Shown piece by piece: positions 54,274-63,913 of a stretch of DNA of 64,000 bases. Positions within the stretch are counted from its first letter, which is position 1; the number at the start of each line of letters is the position of its first letter. The position numbers and the translations under genes are program-made. Source of the stretch: Formosa sediminum (GTDB taxonomy: Bacteria; Bacteroidota; Bacteroidia; Flavobacteriales; Flavobacteriaceae). The stretch is taken from positions 1,955,001-2,019,000 of the forward strand of contig NZ_CP041637.1 in NCBI RefSeq assembly GCF_007197735.1. Direction: 5' to 3'. Below the pieces are notes generated by a model, which saw nothing but the letters and a program-made list of their open reading frames with translations, was not told where the DNA came from and ran no database searches.

Positions 54274-54732
54274 ATGATTTTAGATACAATTGATAAACAT
54301 CTTGTAAGAGAATTACAAATAGATTGCAAACAGACGAATAAAGCCTTGTCTGCTAAACTTAATTTATCGGTAACAGCGGTATATGAGCGTGTAAAAAAGT
54401 TAGAGAGTCAGGGTATAATTAGCAGGTATGTCGCGGTGGTGAATAAAAATGAAGTAGAAAAATCATTTGTTGCATTTTGCCATATTAAATTAGTAAAACA
54501 CAGTCAAGATTATGTATTTCAATTTGAAAAAGAAGTTGCTAATTTAAATGAAGTGATGGAGTGTTATCACATTAGTGGCGATTATGATTATTTACTTAAA
54601 GTTTTGGTAAAAGACATGGTTGCTTTCAGAGAATTTATGGTAAATAAATTAACGACAATAAACCATATTGGTAGCACTCACAGTATGTTTGTGATTAATG
54701 AAGTGAAACACAGTACGATAGTAACTGTGTGA
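54274..54732 (+). CDS. Lrp/AsnC family transcriptional regulator
   Basis: A 152-residue regulator of standard length: N-terminal HTH (LDTIDKHLVRELQIDCKQTNKALSAKLNLSVTAVYERVKKLESQGIISRY) and C-terminal RAM ligand domain (about 68-150, with ECYHISGDYDYLLKVLVKDM). It is divergent from the trans-sulfuration enzyme over 158 bases and likely senses Met, Cys or a related amino acid. A GAATAATTATTC palindrome (54244-54255) lies 18 bases before its start, a weak candidate site. Confidence 0.9.
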   Translation: MILDTIDKHLVRELQIDCKQTNKALSAKLNLSVTAVYERVKKLESQGIISRYVAVVNKNEVEKSFVAFCHIKLVKHSQDYVFQFEKEVANLNEVMECYHISGDYDYLLKVLVKDMVAFREFMVNKLTTINHIGSTHSMFVINEVKHSTIVTV

Positions 54733-54868
54733 AATTAGGCATCGATTTACCCTCGATAAACGGCTTGTTTTTTTAGTATTTTATTAAGATTTATAATTTT
54801 AGTGACAATAAGGAAATGGTTAATTTGGTTTTTTTAATATCAAATAATTGTTAAATAATAAGTTTAAA

Positions 54869-55249
54869 ATGAAAAAAGTTTTCTTTTTTGCAGGGGTGTT
54901 TATGTTAGGTTTTAGTGCTAATGCATTGACTGTTAATCCTGCTCCTGTAAGTGTAGGTGATGTAGTAACTGTGGGAGTACCTAGTCAGTTTGCTTACTCA
55001 TCTATTAATTTCCCTAAAAGCAATTTTATAATAAAACGCGGAGGCGTAGTAAATTATAATAATCTTGCAGGATTACAGGTAGAAATTGTAAGTATTACAG
55101 ATAAGAAAGATGGGAGTAGAGAGGCTGTAATTAAGCGTGCCGATGGCCGTAAATTTTTTAAAGTATTATCAACCGTAAGTGTAGCTATTGATGAAGCTGT
55201 AGAAACGCACGAATTACTATTGGAATCTAAACAATTTACATTGGATTAA
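54869..55249 (+). CDS. Small secreted protein of unknown function
   Basis: A 126-residue protein starting at the ATG at 54869 (an upstream in-frame TTG at 54848 would add seven residues before the signal peptide and is not needed). The signal peptide MKKVFFFAGVFMLGFSANA is clear. The mature part is beta-rich with an IIKRGGVVNYNNLAGLQVEIVSITDKKDGSREAVIKRADGRKFFKV stretch that hints at a small barrel fold. I recognise no family. Followed by a strong terminator. Confidence 0.65.
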   Translation: MKKVFFFAGVFMLGFSANALTVNPAPVSVGDVVTVGVPSQFAYSSINFPKSNFIIKRGGVVNYNNLAGLQVEIVSITDKKDGSREAVIKRADGRKFFKVLSTVSVAIDEAVETHELLLESKQFTLD

Positions 55250-55271
55250 TTTATTTAATAGTACTATAAAT

Positions 55272-55305
55272 AAAAAGCCCTCTTTCAAATTAAAGAGGGC
55301 TTTTT
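55272..55305. terminator. Bidirectional terminator, small secreted protein / htpG
   Basis: A 14-bp perfect stem (AAAAAGCCCTCTTT at 55272-55285, AAAGAGGGCTTTTT at 55292-55305) with a six-base loop between two convergent genes. Confidence 0.92.
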
Positions 55306-55326
55306 CTATTGCTTAAAATAAGATTA

Positions 55327-57237
55327 TTATTTAATCATGCTGTAACTACGTTTTATAAACTTAGTTAACTCTTCACCTTTTAATAACCCTTGAGATAAAC
55401 GTGCTAAATCTAAACTTTGTGTAATTAAACGTTTTTGGTCGTCTTCAGCTTCTGTATTTAAAATATCAGAAACTAATGGAGAGTTTGTGTTTACAACCAA
55501 ATTGTACATTTCTGGCATACTACCAAACATGTTCATTCCGCCACCACCAGTTTGTTGCATCTCTTTCATACGACGCATAAATTCTGGTTGTGTAATAATA
55601 AATGGTGTTGCATCACTATCTGATGTTTCTAACTGTACAGTAAATTTATCTGCAGGAATAGCTGCTTTTAAAACCTCTTCTAGTTTCTTTTTCTCATCGT
55701 CGCTTAATTTAGAAATCTCAGTATCGTCTTTCTTAATTAAGTTGTTAATGTGGTCTGCATCTACTCTAGAGAAGGTTATGTTTTCTTTAGAACCTTCTAA
55801 TTTTTGCATTAAATGCGATACAATAGGAGAGTCTAATAATAATACTTCGTAACCTTTTGCTTTGGCATCTTCAATATAACTGTGTTGAGCGTCTTTATCT
55901 GAAGCATATAAAATAACTAACTTACCATCTTTGTCGGTTTGGGCGTCTTTTATTTTTTCAGTTAATTCTTCATAAGTGTAATATGTACTATCTACAGTTG
56001 GGTATAAAGCAAAAGCTTCAGCTTTATCGAAGAATTTATCTTCAGAAAGCATACCGTATTCAATCACAATTTTAATATCGTTCCATTTTGCTTCAAAATC
56101 TTCACGATTAGCATTAAACAACGATTTTAATTTATCGGCTACCTTTCTAGTGATGTAAGATGAAATTTTCTTAACCGCACCATCGGCTTGTAAATAACTA
56201 CGTGATACGTTTAACGGAATGTCTGGCGAATCGATAACTCCTCTTAACATGGTTAAGAATTCAGGAACAATACCCTCTACATTATCTGTAACAAACACTT
56301 GGTTTTGGTATAACTGAATTTTATCCTTTTGCATGCTCATATCATTCGTCATCTTAGGGAAGTATAAAATACCTGTAAGATTAAACGGATAATCTACATT
56401 TAAATGAATATGGAATAAAGGCTCCTCGAATTGCATTGGATATAACTCGCGGTAGAAATTCTGGTAATCTTCAGTCTCTAAATCTGCAGGTTGTTTGGTC
56501 CAAGCCGGATTTGGGTTGTTTATAATATTGTCTACAGTAATTTTACGTTGAGGTTCTTTAGTCTCTTTACCGTCTTTATCTGTAATGGTTGCTGGTTCAT
56601 GCTCTGGATCGTTAATTTCCTTAGTTCCAAATTTAATTGGAATAGGCATGAATTTATTGTATTTAGAAAGTAAACTGCTAATACGAGATTCTTCTAAAAA
56701 TTCTGTAGAATCTTCTGCGATATGTAGAATGATTTCTGTACCGCGTTCTGTTTTGTCTGCTGGCTCTAAAGTAAATTCTGGAGATCCGTCGCAAGTCCAA
56801 TGTGCAGCAGGTTCGTCTTTAAACGATTTGGTAATAATTTCAACCTTATCTGCTACCATAAAAGCAGAGTAAAATCCTAAACCAAAGTGGCCAATAATAC
56901 CAGAGTCTTTAGCAGAGTCTTTGTATTTATCTAAAAATTCTTCAGCACCAGAAAAAGCAACTTGGTTAATGTATTTTTCAACCTCTTCGGCTGTCATACC
57001 TAAACCTTGATCAATAATGTGCAGTTTCTTTCCTTCCTTATCAATTTTAACTTCTATTTGTGGGTTGCCGTAGTCTACTGTTGCTTCCCCTATACTCGTA
57101 AGGTGTTTTAGCTTAAGCGTTGCATCTGTTCCGTTACTAATTAATTCACGTAAAAATATTTCGTGATCACTATATAGGAACTTCTTAATTAATGGAAAGA
57201 TATTTTCTACCGAAACATTAATACTTCCTTTTGCCAT
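55327..57237 (-). CDS. htpG: Molecular chaperone HtpG (Hsp90)
   Basis: A 636-residue Hsp90. The GHKL ATPase domain is at the N terminus (FLRELISNGTDATLKLKHL with the catalytic Glu/Asn region, DQGLGMT, GHFGLGFYSAFMVADKV), then the middle domain (SRSYLQADGAVKKI with the catalytic Arg segment) and the C-terminal dimerisation domain. There is no MEEVD tail, as expected for bacteria. It folds client proteins, especially under heat stress. A single gene. Confidence 0.95.
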   Translation of the reverse strand: MAKGSINVSVENIFPLIKKFLYSDHEIFLRELISNGTDATLKLKHLTSIGEATVDYGNPQIEVKIDKEGKKLHIIDQGLGMTAEEVEKYINQVAFSGAEEFLDKYKDSAKDSGIIGHFGLGFYSAFMVADKVEIITKSFKDEPAAHWTCDGSPEFTLEPADKTERGTEIILHIAEDSTEFLEESRISSLLSKYNKFMPIPIKFGTKEINDPEHEPATITDKDGKETKEPQRKITVDNIINNPNPAWTKQPADLETEDYQNFYRELYPMQFEEPLFHIHLNVDYPFNLTGILYFPKMTNDMSMQKDKIQLYQNQVFVTDNVEGIVPEFLTMLRGVIDSPDIPLNVSRSYLQADGAVKKISSYITRKVADKLKSLFNANREDFEAKWNDIKIVIEYGMLSEDKFFDKAEAFALYPTVDSTYYTYEELTEKIKDAQTDKDGKLVILYASDKDAQHSYIEDAKAKGYEVLLLDSPIVSHLMQKLEGSKENITFSRVDADHINNLIKKDDTEISKLSDDEKKKLEEVLKAAIPADKFTVQLETSDSDATPFIITQPEFMRRMKEMQQTGGGGMNMFGSMPEMYNLVVNTNSPLVSDILNTEAEDDQKRLITQSLDLARLSQGLLKGEELTKFIKRSYSMIK

Positions 57238-57331
57238 AATATGTATGTTTTAAATTGATTTAATTCTGACTTGTTAGTAGTCAAAAAAAATACCAAGGAT
57301 AAAAAAGTGACAAACTGACATTGATAAATGA

Positions 57332-57367
57332 AAAAATGCCATTCGGATGGAATGGCATTTTTTTTTA
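57332..57367 (-). terminator. Terminator of the S9 peptidase gene
   Basis: A 13- to 14-bp stem (AAAAAATGCCATTC from 57332 to 57345, GAATGGCATTTTTT from 57351) with a five-base loop and T run in both directions. It lies 25 bases beyond the minus-strand stop at 57392. Confidence 0.9.
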
Positions 57368-57391
57368 ATAAAGGATATGGTATGTTAATTC

Positions 57392-59821
57392 TTAATCTGC
57401 AGTGTCTGTTGCATTTTTATTTTTCACATACTTTTCTAACCATTGGTCTTGTTCCCAAAGCATATGTAAAATAGATTCTTTAGCAGCATATCCGTGGCTT
57501 TCGCGAGGTAGCATAACCAATCGCACCGGAGCACCTAATCCCTTTAAAGCATTAAAATAACGCTCGCTTTGTAATGGGTAAGTTCCAGAATTGTTATCTG
57601 CTTCTCCGTGAATTAGTAATAATGGTGTTTTCATTTTATCGGCATGCATAAAAGGAGACATGGCGTTGTAAATTTCTGGAGCTTCCCAGTAATTACGTTC
57701 TTCACTTTGAAAACCAAAAGGTGTTAGAGTTCTGTTATACGCACCAGAACGTGCAATTCCTGCTGCAAATAAGTTAGAGTGTGCTAATAAATTAGCAGTC
57801 ATAAATGCACCATAACTGTGTCCGCCCACAGCAACACGTTCTCTGTCTATATATCCTAAGTCATCTACAGCATCAATAGCGGCTTTAGCATTTGCAACTA
57901 ATTGAGTTCTAAAGGTGTCGTTTGGTTGTTCGTCGCCTTCACCAATAATAGGGAACGCAGCATCATCTAACACCACATAACCTCTAGTTACCCAGTAAAT
58001 AGGAGATCCGTAATACGGATATGTAAATTCGTTAGAACTTGAAGTACTTTGTGCAGCACTATTTTTGTCTTTATACTCACGTGGGTATGCCCACATGATC
58101 ATAGGATACTTTTTGCCTGCTTCGTAGTCTGTAGGTAAGTATAAGGTTCCAGATAAATCTAAACCATCAGCTCGTTTATAAGAAATAACTTCTTTCTTAA
58201 CATTTTGAAGGCTTTTAAACGGATTTTCAAATTGTGTTAAGGGTTTTAAGCCATTTCTCTTTTTAATATTTCTAATGTAATAATTAGGATATTCGTTTTT
58301 AGATTCTATACGGACTATAAATTCTCCAGCTTTAGCATCTAAAGCCGTTGAGATGCTTTCTACTTTGTCGGTTAATTTAGATTGATACAGACGTTTGGTT
58401 TTTTGTGTATTAAGGTTTAATTCGTCTACAAAAGGAAATTTTCCAGCCTCACTATACCCGTCTCCAATGAGATAGGCCGTGTTTTTATTAAGGTCTAAGA
58501 CATACTCGTTAAATTGATTTTTGGTAGAAACAAATTTCCCAGGATCATTGTATCGGTCTTGATAATTACGGTCGAATAATACTTTTGGCGCTACATTTGA
58601 GTTGGATGGATTGAATACATAGGTTCTTGTATTACGAGTATTCCACCAATTATCGTAAGCAATTGCAATATTATCGTCTCCCCAAGTAATGCCTCTAAAA
58701 CGATCTTTTGTTTTTAAAAGAGACGTAACTTTACCATTAAAAGGTGCGTCTTGTTGGAATACTTCATCGCGAAACGGAACCTCATTTGCCGGATCTCCAC
58801 CATCTAAAGCTTCAACCCAATATAAAGTAGCTGGTTTGTCGCTACGCCAGTCAAAATCTCTTTTTCCTGTACGTTCAGCCATGAATCCTTTAGGTAAATC
58901 TTCAATTAAAGGAACTTCTAAAACAGATTTTACCAAATCGCCAGTTGCTGTGTAAACAACAGATTCTGATGGAAATCTATGATAAGGTACTAAATAAGAA
59001 AATGGTTTTTTTATGGTGGTTATCATGATGTAATTACCATCTGGAGAAAACGAAACGCCACGATACATGTCTGCTTTCTTCCATAGCGTAGCTTTACCAT
59101 CTAAGGTTATTTTATGCAATTCTGATAGAGATAATTGTTCGAAATTATGCTCGTCGTTTTTGTTTTTTAATAAATCTTGATAGGTTCTGTTTTGGGCTTT
59201 TACACCAGCTTCACTTACCGATACTGTTGGTCCGGTTGGTACAGCTTCTTTGGTGTTAATTAGAGCTTTTCTGTTTCCGGGAAGTATTTTAACTAATACA
59301 GCGTTACTATCTTTAAACCATGTTACAGGATTTCCCATATTAGCATTTAGGTTGGCTTCGCTAATTTTTTTAGCTTCACCATTTTTAATGTCTAAAAGCC
59401 ACAATTCTACACCTGTATTTAGTGTTTTAGTAAAAGTCATATACTCTTGGTTTGGCGACCAAGAAAAATTAGCATATCGGCCATCGGCTTCTAATCCAGA
59501 AATGATTTTTGGAGTACCATCTTTTTTTGAACTTAATTTAACGTCGTTATAATATCGGGTACGACTCCCAATATTGGTAACGGGATTAATACGTAATCCG
59601 CCTAAGCGCAATTCGGTTTCCGAAAGTTCTTCAATAGTTTTGTAACTACTTCTGTATAGTAAAACAATATGTTCACCTTTACTGTCCATTCTTATTATTG
59701 GAGCTAAAGGAGCCTCGGCCAATTCAAGAATGTTTTTATGGGGTTTTTGATACATTAAATTTTCCTGTGCATAACCTGTAATTACAAAACAGAGCAAAAA
59801 AAATGTTAGAAAATGTTTCAT
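57392..59821 (-). CDS. Secreted S9-family prolyl oligopeptidase-like peptidase
   Basis: An 809-residue exported protein with signal peptide MKHFLTFFLLCFVITGYAQ. The first 550 residues form a beta-propeller-like region (WSPNQEYMTF, FSPDGNYIMI, DFDWRSDKP repeats). The C-terminal alpha/beta-hydrolase domain has the nucleophile Ser669 in GGHSYGAFM, an Asp in LLIHGEADNNSGTYP and His in LPRESHGY. Members cut peptides, some after Pro or acyl-amino-acids. The family is abundant in flavobacteria and likely acts in the periplasm on peptides from food protein. Confidence 0.9.
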   Translation of the reverse strand: MKHFLTFFLLCFVITGYAQENLMYQKPHKNILELAEAPLAPIIRMDSKGEHIVLLYRSSYKTIEELSETELRLGGLRINPVTNIGSRTRYYNDVKLSSKKDGTPKIISGLEADGRYANFSWSPNQEYMTFTKTLNTGVELWLLDIKNGEAKKISEANLNANMGNPVTWFKDSNAVLVKILPGNRKALINTKEAVPTGPTVSVSEAGVKAQNRTYQDLLKNKNDEHNFEQLSLSELHKITLDGKATLWKKADMYRGVSFSPDGNYIMITTIKKPFSYLVPYHRFPSESVVYTATGDLVKSVLEVPLIEDLPKGFMAERTGKRDFDWRSDKPATLYWVEALDGGDPANEVPFRDEVFQQDAPFNGKVTSLLKTKDRFRGITWGDDNIAIAYDNWWNTRNTRTYVFNPSNSNVAPKVLFDRNYQDRYNDPGKFVSTKNQFNEYVLDLNKNTAYLIGDGYSEAGKFPFVDELNLNTQKTKRLYQSKLTDKVESISTALDAKAGEFIVRIESKNEYPNYYIRNIKKRNGLKPLTQFENPFKSLQNVKKEVISYKRADGLDLSGTLYLPTDYEAGKKYPMIMWAYPREYKDKNSAAQSTSSSNEFTYPYYGSPIYWVTRGYVVLDDAAFPIIGEGDEQPNDTFRTQLVANAKAAIDAVDDLGYIDRERVAVGGHSYGAFMTANLLAHSNLFAAGIARSGAYNRTLTPFGFQSEERNYWEAPEIYNAMSPFMHADKMKTPLLLIHGEADNNSGTYPLQSERYFNALKGLGAPVRLVMLPRESHGYAAKESILHMLWEQDQWLEKYVKNKNATDTAD

Positions 59822-59996
59822 GTGTAATAGAATGTGTGTTTAAAATGAGTTTAAGTTGCTCAATATACTAAAAATTAATATTGCATTGTCAAGGAATTAC
59901 TACAAAGTGTATTAGTATGCATGCATAACAAATGAGAAGCAGTTTAGAATTATGTTATACTTAAAATGATTAAATTGCGCCTATAAAAGTTAATAT

Positions 59997-61007
59997 ATGT
60001 ACAATTCGAAAATAATAGGTCTTGGGTATTATGTTCCAGACCATGTAGTGACTAACGACGATTTGTCTAAATTAATGGACACTAATGATGCTTGGATTCA
60101 AGAACGCACAGGTATTAAAGAACGTAGATGGGTAAAACCAGGTTCTGAAGATACAACTTCGGTTATGGGAGTTAAGGCAGCTAAAGTTGCTATAGAGCGT
60201 GCGGGAATAGATAAAGACGATATCGATCTTATTGTGTTTGCAACATTAAGTCCAGATTTTTATTTTCCTGGTCCTGGAGTTCAAGTGCAAAAAGCATTAG
60301 ATATAAAAACTGTAGGAGCTATAGATATTCGTAACCAATGTTCTGGTTTTATTTATGGATTGTCTGTAGCCGATCAATTTATTAAAACTGGCATGTATAA
60401 AAATGTGTTAGTGATTGGTAGTGAAATTCATTCTAAAGGTTTAGACGTGTCTACGCGAGGTCGAGGAGTTTCTGTAATATTTGGAGATGGTGCTGGAGCT
60501 GCGATTTTAAGTCGAACGGAAGATAACTCAAAAGGTATTTTATCAACTCATTTACATTCAGAAGGCGAACATGCTGAAGAATTGGCCTTAATAGCGCCTG
60601 CTATGGGCACACGTTGGGTAAGTGATATTTTAAGAGATAACGATCCTGAAGATGAAAGTTACTTTCCGCATATGAATGGGCAATTTGTATTTAAAAATGC
60701 AGTTGTACGTTTTAGTGAGGTTATTATGGAAGGACTTCAAACTAATAAATTGAGTCCAGATGCTATTGATATGCTTATACCACATCAAGCTAATTTAAGG
60801 ATATCTCAGTTTATTCAGAAGAAGTTTAAGCTTACCGACGATCAGGTGTTTAATAACATTATGAAATATGGTAATACAACTGCAGCATCTATTCCTATCG
60901 CTTTAACTGAAGCTTGGGAACAAGGAAAAATTAAAGAAGGAGATACTGTTGTATTAGCTGCTTTTGGTAGTGGTTTTACATGGGGAAGCGCTATTATTAA
61001 ATGGTAA
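59997..61007 (+). CDS. 3-oxoacyl-ACP synthase III (FabH-type ketosynthase)
   Basis: A 336-residue thiolase-fold enzyme. The catalytic triad is visible: Cys115 in NQCSGFIYG, His in LIPHQANLRI and Asn in KYGNTTAASIP. The family condenses acetyl- or branched acyl-CoA with malonyl-ACP to start fatty acid synthesis. The NQCSGF context differs from the AACAGF of E. coli FabH, and the gene stands alone, away from fab/rpmF genes, so a secondary or specialised FabH is possible. Confidence 0.85.
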   Translation: MYNSKIIGLGYYVPDHVVTNDDLSKLMDTNDAWIQERTGIKERRWVKPGSEDTTSVMGVKAAKVAIERAGIDKDDIDLIVFATLSPDFYFPGPGVQVQKALDIKTVGAIDIRNQCSGFIYGLSVADQFIKTGMYKNVLVIGSEIHSKGLDVSTRGRGVSVIFGDGAGAAILSRTEDNSKGILSTHLHSEGEHAEELALIAPAMGTRWVSDILRDNDPEDESYFPHMNGQFVFKNAVVRFSEVIMEGLQTNKLSPDAIDMLIPHQANLRISQFIQKKFKLTDDQVFNNIMKYGNTTAASIPIALTEAWEQGKIKEGDTVVLAAFGSGFTWGSAIIKW

Positions 61008-61028
61008 TTAAATACAAACTATAAACAG

Positions 61029-61058
61029 AAAAGCCGAAATAATAATTTCGGCTTTTTT
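61029..61058 (+). terminator. Terminator of the fabH-type gene
   Basis: AAGCCGAAAT (61031-61040) pairs with ATTTCGGCTT (61045-61054), loop AATA, followed by a T run. Confidence 0.92.
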
Positions 61059-61437
61059 TGATTAATGCTATCAATCAATCTATAAGTTAACACGTATGCG
61101 CGAATAAAATTTTTAAAAAGAAGACTAATTCAAAAGTAAAATGATAATGCGTTTAGTGTAATTCCTTATAAAGATAACGAAAACACATCTTGTCTATTGC
61201 TTTGATTTTCAGTATTTTTAATAAGTTTAACATATTTAACACAATATTTTGAAAACAATATGTTAATCTCTAGACGTATGGTGCTGTTTCCTGATTAACC
61301 CCGGTTAATATTTGGCTGTTTTTTAACAAGTTTATTTCGGTATAGCGTTAATTTTAAATTGGATTACTATAATATAAGGACGAAATTTTGAGGTTATTGT
61401 TACAGTTAAAATTATAAGGTTAATTAAAGATTTTAAT
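61059..61437. other. Long leader region before the CoA-binding gene
   Basis: About 380 bases without a credible gene. The one distinct element is a near palindrome, TTAACC-CC-GGTTAA (61295-61308), 130 bases before the next start. Its role is unknown. Confidence 0.4.
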
Positions 61438-61800
61438 ATGAATAAAAAAACATTAGTAATTGGAGCTTCTTTAAAAGCAGAACGTTATTCTAATAAAGCC
61501 ATTAAGCGTTTAGTTGGAGCTAAGCAAGAGACTGTTGCTTTTGGATTAAGAAGTGGTATTGTTTCTGGAGTTAATATAGATACAGATTTAGTGCAATATG
61601 AAGATGTAGACACAGTAACTTTATATTTAAATCCGAATCGTCAAGTGCAGTATTACGATTATATTGTAGGGTTACACCCAAAACGTGTAATATTTAATCC
61701 TGGAACAGAAAATCCTGAATTTTACGAGATTTTAAACTCTAATGGTATTGATTATGAAATTGCATGTACTTTAGTGTTGTTGGCGACGAATCAATATTAA
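61438..61800 (+). CDS. CoA-binding domain protein (YccU-like)
   Basis: A 120-residue Rossmann-fold protein of the CoA_binding_2 family: TLVIGASLKAERYSNKAIKRL at the N terminus is the nucleotide loop, and PKRVIFNPGTENPEFYEIL the second conserved block. Members bind CoA; function unclear. Its last 30 bases overlap the end of the convergent symporter gene. Confidence 0.85.
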   Translation: MNKKTLVIGASLKAERYSNKAIKRLVGAKQETVAFGLRSGIVSGVNIDTDLVQYEDVDTVTLYLNPNRQVQYYDYIVGLHPKRVIFNPGTENPEFYEILNSNGIDYEIACTLVLLATNQY

Positions 61801-63213
61801 TCCTAAAAACGTAAGAAGTCCATTAAGAATAAGGATAAAAAAACCAAATTCAAACCCAAACCATTTAAGACTATTTATACTTATAATGTAAGATAGTATA
61901 GGCGATAAAATGGCTATAACAGGAACAAATTTGTCTTTAACATTCCATTTGGTAAATAATCCAAAGCTGTAAAGACCTAATAATGGGCCGTAGGTATATC
62001 CTGCAAAGACAAATAGTTTAGCAATAACACTCTCGTCTTTTATAACGTATTTAAAAGTAATAATCACTAAAATTAATAGAGCAGATATTAGTACGTGAAT
62101 TTGTCGTCTTATTTTAACTTGTTTGGTGGCGTTGTATTTTTTTTCAATATCTAAAATATCAATACTAAAAGATGTTGTTAATGAGGTTAAAGCACTATCT
62201 GCACTACTATAAGCAGCCGCAATTAAACCCAGTAAGAAAAATATAAATACAGCTGTTCCTAAATGGTTTTTTGCTAATATTGGAAATAAATCGTCTTTAT
62301 GCGCGTCTATACCCTGTTGTTGTGCATACACGGTAAGTAATAAACCTAAACTCAAAATTACAAAATTAGTAATGGTAAGTACAATTGTAAACCAAAACAT
62401 GTTTTTCTGAGCATCTTTCAAGCTTTTACATGTTAAGTTTTTTTGCATCATATCTTGGTCTAACCCCGTCATCACTATGGCTATAAATGCTCCGGATATA
62501 AATTGTTTCCAAAAATAATTAGCAGTTCTTATATCTTCAAAAAAGAATATTTTAGAGAGATCGCTATCCAACACAAAACGTAATGCTGTTTTACCGTCCA
62601 TATTAATATCCTTACTTACAGAAAAAATGGCCACCCCAATAGCTACAAGCATAAATAAAGTTTGTAAAGTATCTGTCCAAACAATGGTTTTTATACCAGA
62701 TTTAAAGGTGTATAACCAAATTAAAAGTACCGTAATGGTTACTGTTTGCCAAAACTGAATGCCTAAATCATCAAATAAAATAATTTGTAACACATTTGCG
62801 ACTAAAAACAGTCTAAAGCTGGCGCCTACAATACGAGAAATTAAAAAGAAAGATGCTCCAGTTTTGTATGAATAATTGCCAAATCGTTCTTCTAAATAGG
62901 TGTAAATAGAAGTTAAGTTAAGTTTGTAATACAAGGGTAAGAGCACAGTTCCTATAACTAGATATCCAACAATGTAGCCTAAAACTACTTGCATATAACT
63001 AAACTGAGAAGCTTCTATCCAGCCTGGTACCGAAATAAAAGTTACTCCAGACAACGAAGCGCCAATCATTCCAAAAGCAACAACATACCAAGGCGATTGT
63101 TTATTGCCTTTAAAAAAAGCATTATTATCGGTATTTTTTCCTGTGATGTAAGAAATTAAAATTAGTACACCAAAGTAGGCAGTAATAAGTAAGATAATTT
63201 GTGTAGCGCTCAT
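61771..63213 (-). CDS. Sodium:solute symporter (SSS family)
   Basis: A 480-residue membrane protein. I start it at the ATG at 63213 (MSATQIILLITAYFGVLILISY); the longer upstream reading frame is antisense to recR and adds sequence foreign to the family. About thirteen helices carry the SSS pattern (ASLSGVTFISVPGW at helix 1, GLDQDMMQKNLTCKSLKDAQKNM, and AAAYSSADSALTSLTTSFSIDI, the Na+ site Ser/Thr region). It imports an unidentified solute with Na+. It converges on the CoA-binding gene with a 30-base overlap. Confidence 0.88.
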   Translation of the reverse strand: MSATQIILLITAYFGVLILISYITGKNTDNNAFFKGNKQSPWYVVAFGMIGASLSGVTFISVPGWIEASQFSYMQVVLGYIVGYLVIGTVLLPLYYKLNLTSIYTYLEERFGNYSYKTGASFFLISRIVGASFRLFLVANVLQIILFDDLGIQFWQTVTITVLLIWLYTFKSGIKTIVWTDTLQTLFMLVAIGVAIFSVSKDINMDGKTALRFVLDSDLSKIFFFEDIRTANYFWKQFISGAFIAIVMTGLDQDMMQKNLTCKSLKDAQKNMFWFTIVLTITNFVILSLGLLLTVYAQQQGIDAHKDDLFPILAKNHLGTAVFIFFLLGLIAAAYSSADSALTSLTTSFSIDILDIEKKYNATKQVKIRRQIHVLISALLILVIITFKYVIKDESVIAKLFVFAGYTYGPLLGLYSFGLFTKWNVKDKFVPVIAILSPILSYIISINSLKWFGFEFGFFILILNGLLTFLGLILIRRQQH

Positions 63214-63290
63214 AGAATAGTTTTCGAAGACCAAAATACAAATTACAACATAATAATAAATCTTAAAACTAAAATTGTTAATTTGGTCGC

Positions 63291-63908
63291 ATGGAATTTT
63301 CTTCAAAATTACTAGAGAAGGCAGTAAACGAAATGTCGCAACTGCCAGGAGTTGGTAAACGCACAGCTTTGCGTCTGGTTTTGCACTTATTACGTCAGCC
63401 AGAATCGCAAACCGTACAGTTGGCTCAAGCGTTATTAAATATGCGTACAGAAATAAAATTTTGTAAGTCATGCAATAATATTAGCGATAACGTGTTATGT
63501 GAGATATGTTCTAACCCAAGAAGACAGCAAGATCTTATTTGTGTAGTAGAAGACATTAGAGATGTTATGGCTATAGAAAATACAAGTTCCTTTAAAGGAC
63601 TATATCATGTTTTAGGAGGTAAAATTTCACCAATGGATGGTGTTGGACCTCATGATTTAAATATTACGCCTTTGGTAAATAAAGTTAAAGAAGGTCAAGT
63701 AAAAGAGCTTATTTTTGCGCTTAGTCCCACTATGGAAGGCGACACTACTAATTTTTATATCTTTAAACAAATTCAAGGTTTAGATGTGGTAACGTCTACA
63801 ATTGCACGAGGAATTGCTGTTGGAGACGAATTAGAGTATGCAGACGAAGTGACATTAGGACGAAGTATCTTGAACCGTATTCCGTTTGAAGGATCGTTAA
63901 AATCTTAA
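63291..63908 (+). CDS. recR: Recombination protein RecR
   Basis: A 205-residue protein of exact family length: N-terminal helix-hairpin-helix ([20 protein letters not shown]), four-Cys zinc motif ([18 protein letters not shown]), Toprim domain ([14 protein letters not shown]) and C-terminal Walker-B-like [20 protein letters not shown]. It works with RecO/RecF to load RecA on gapped DNA. Its start codon is 78 bases from that of the divergent symporter gene. Confidence 0.96.
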   Translation: MEFSSKLLEKAVNEMSQLPGVGKRTALRLVLHLLRQPESQTVQLAQALLNMRTEIKFCKSCNNISDNVLCEICSNPRRQQDLICVVEDIRDVMAIENTSSFKGLYHVLGGKISPMDGVGPHDLNITPLVNKVKEGQVKELIFALSPTMEGDTTNFYIFKQIQGLDVVTSTIARGIAVGDELEYADEVTLGRSILNRIPFEGSLKS

Positions 63909-63913
63909 GTGGT

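Noticed and set aside
63214-63471. N-terminal extension of the SSS symporter reading frame by 86 residues
   Set aside because: It is antisense to the start of recR, and the natural SSS N terminus begins at the ATG at 63213.
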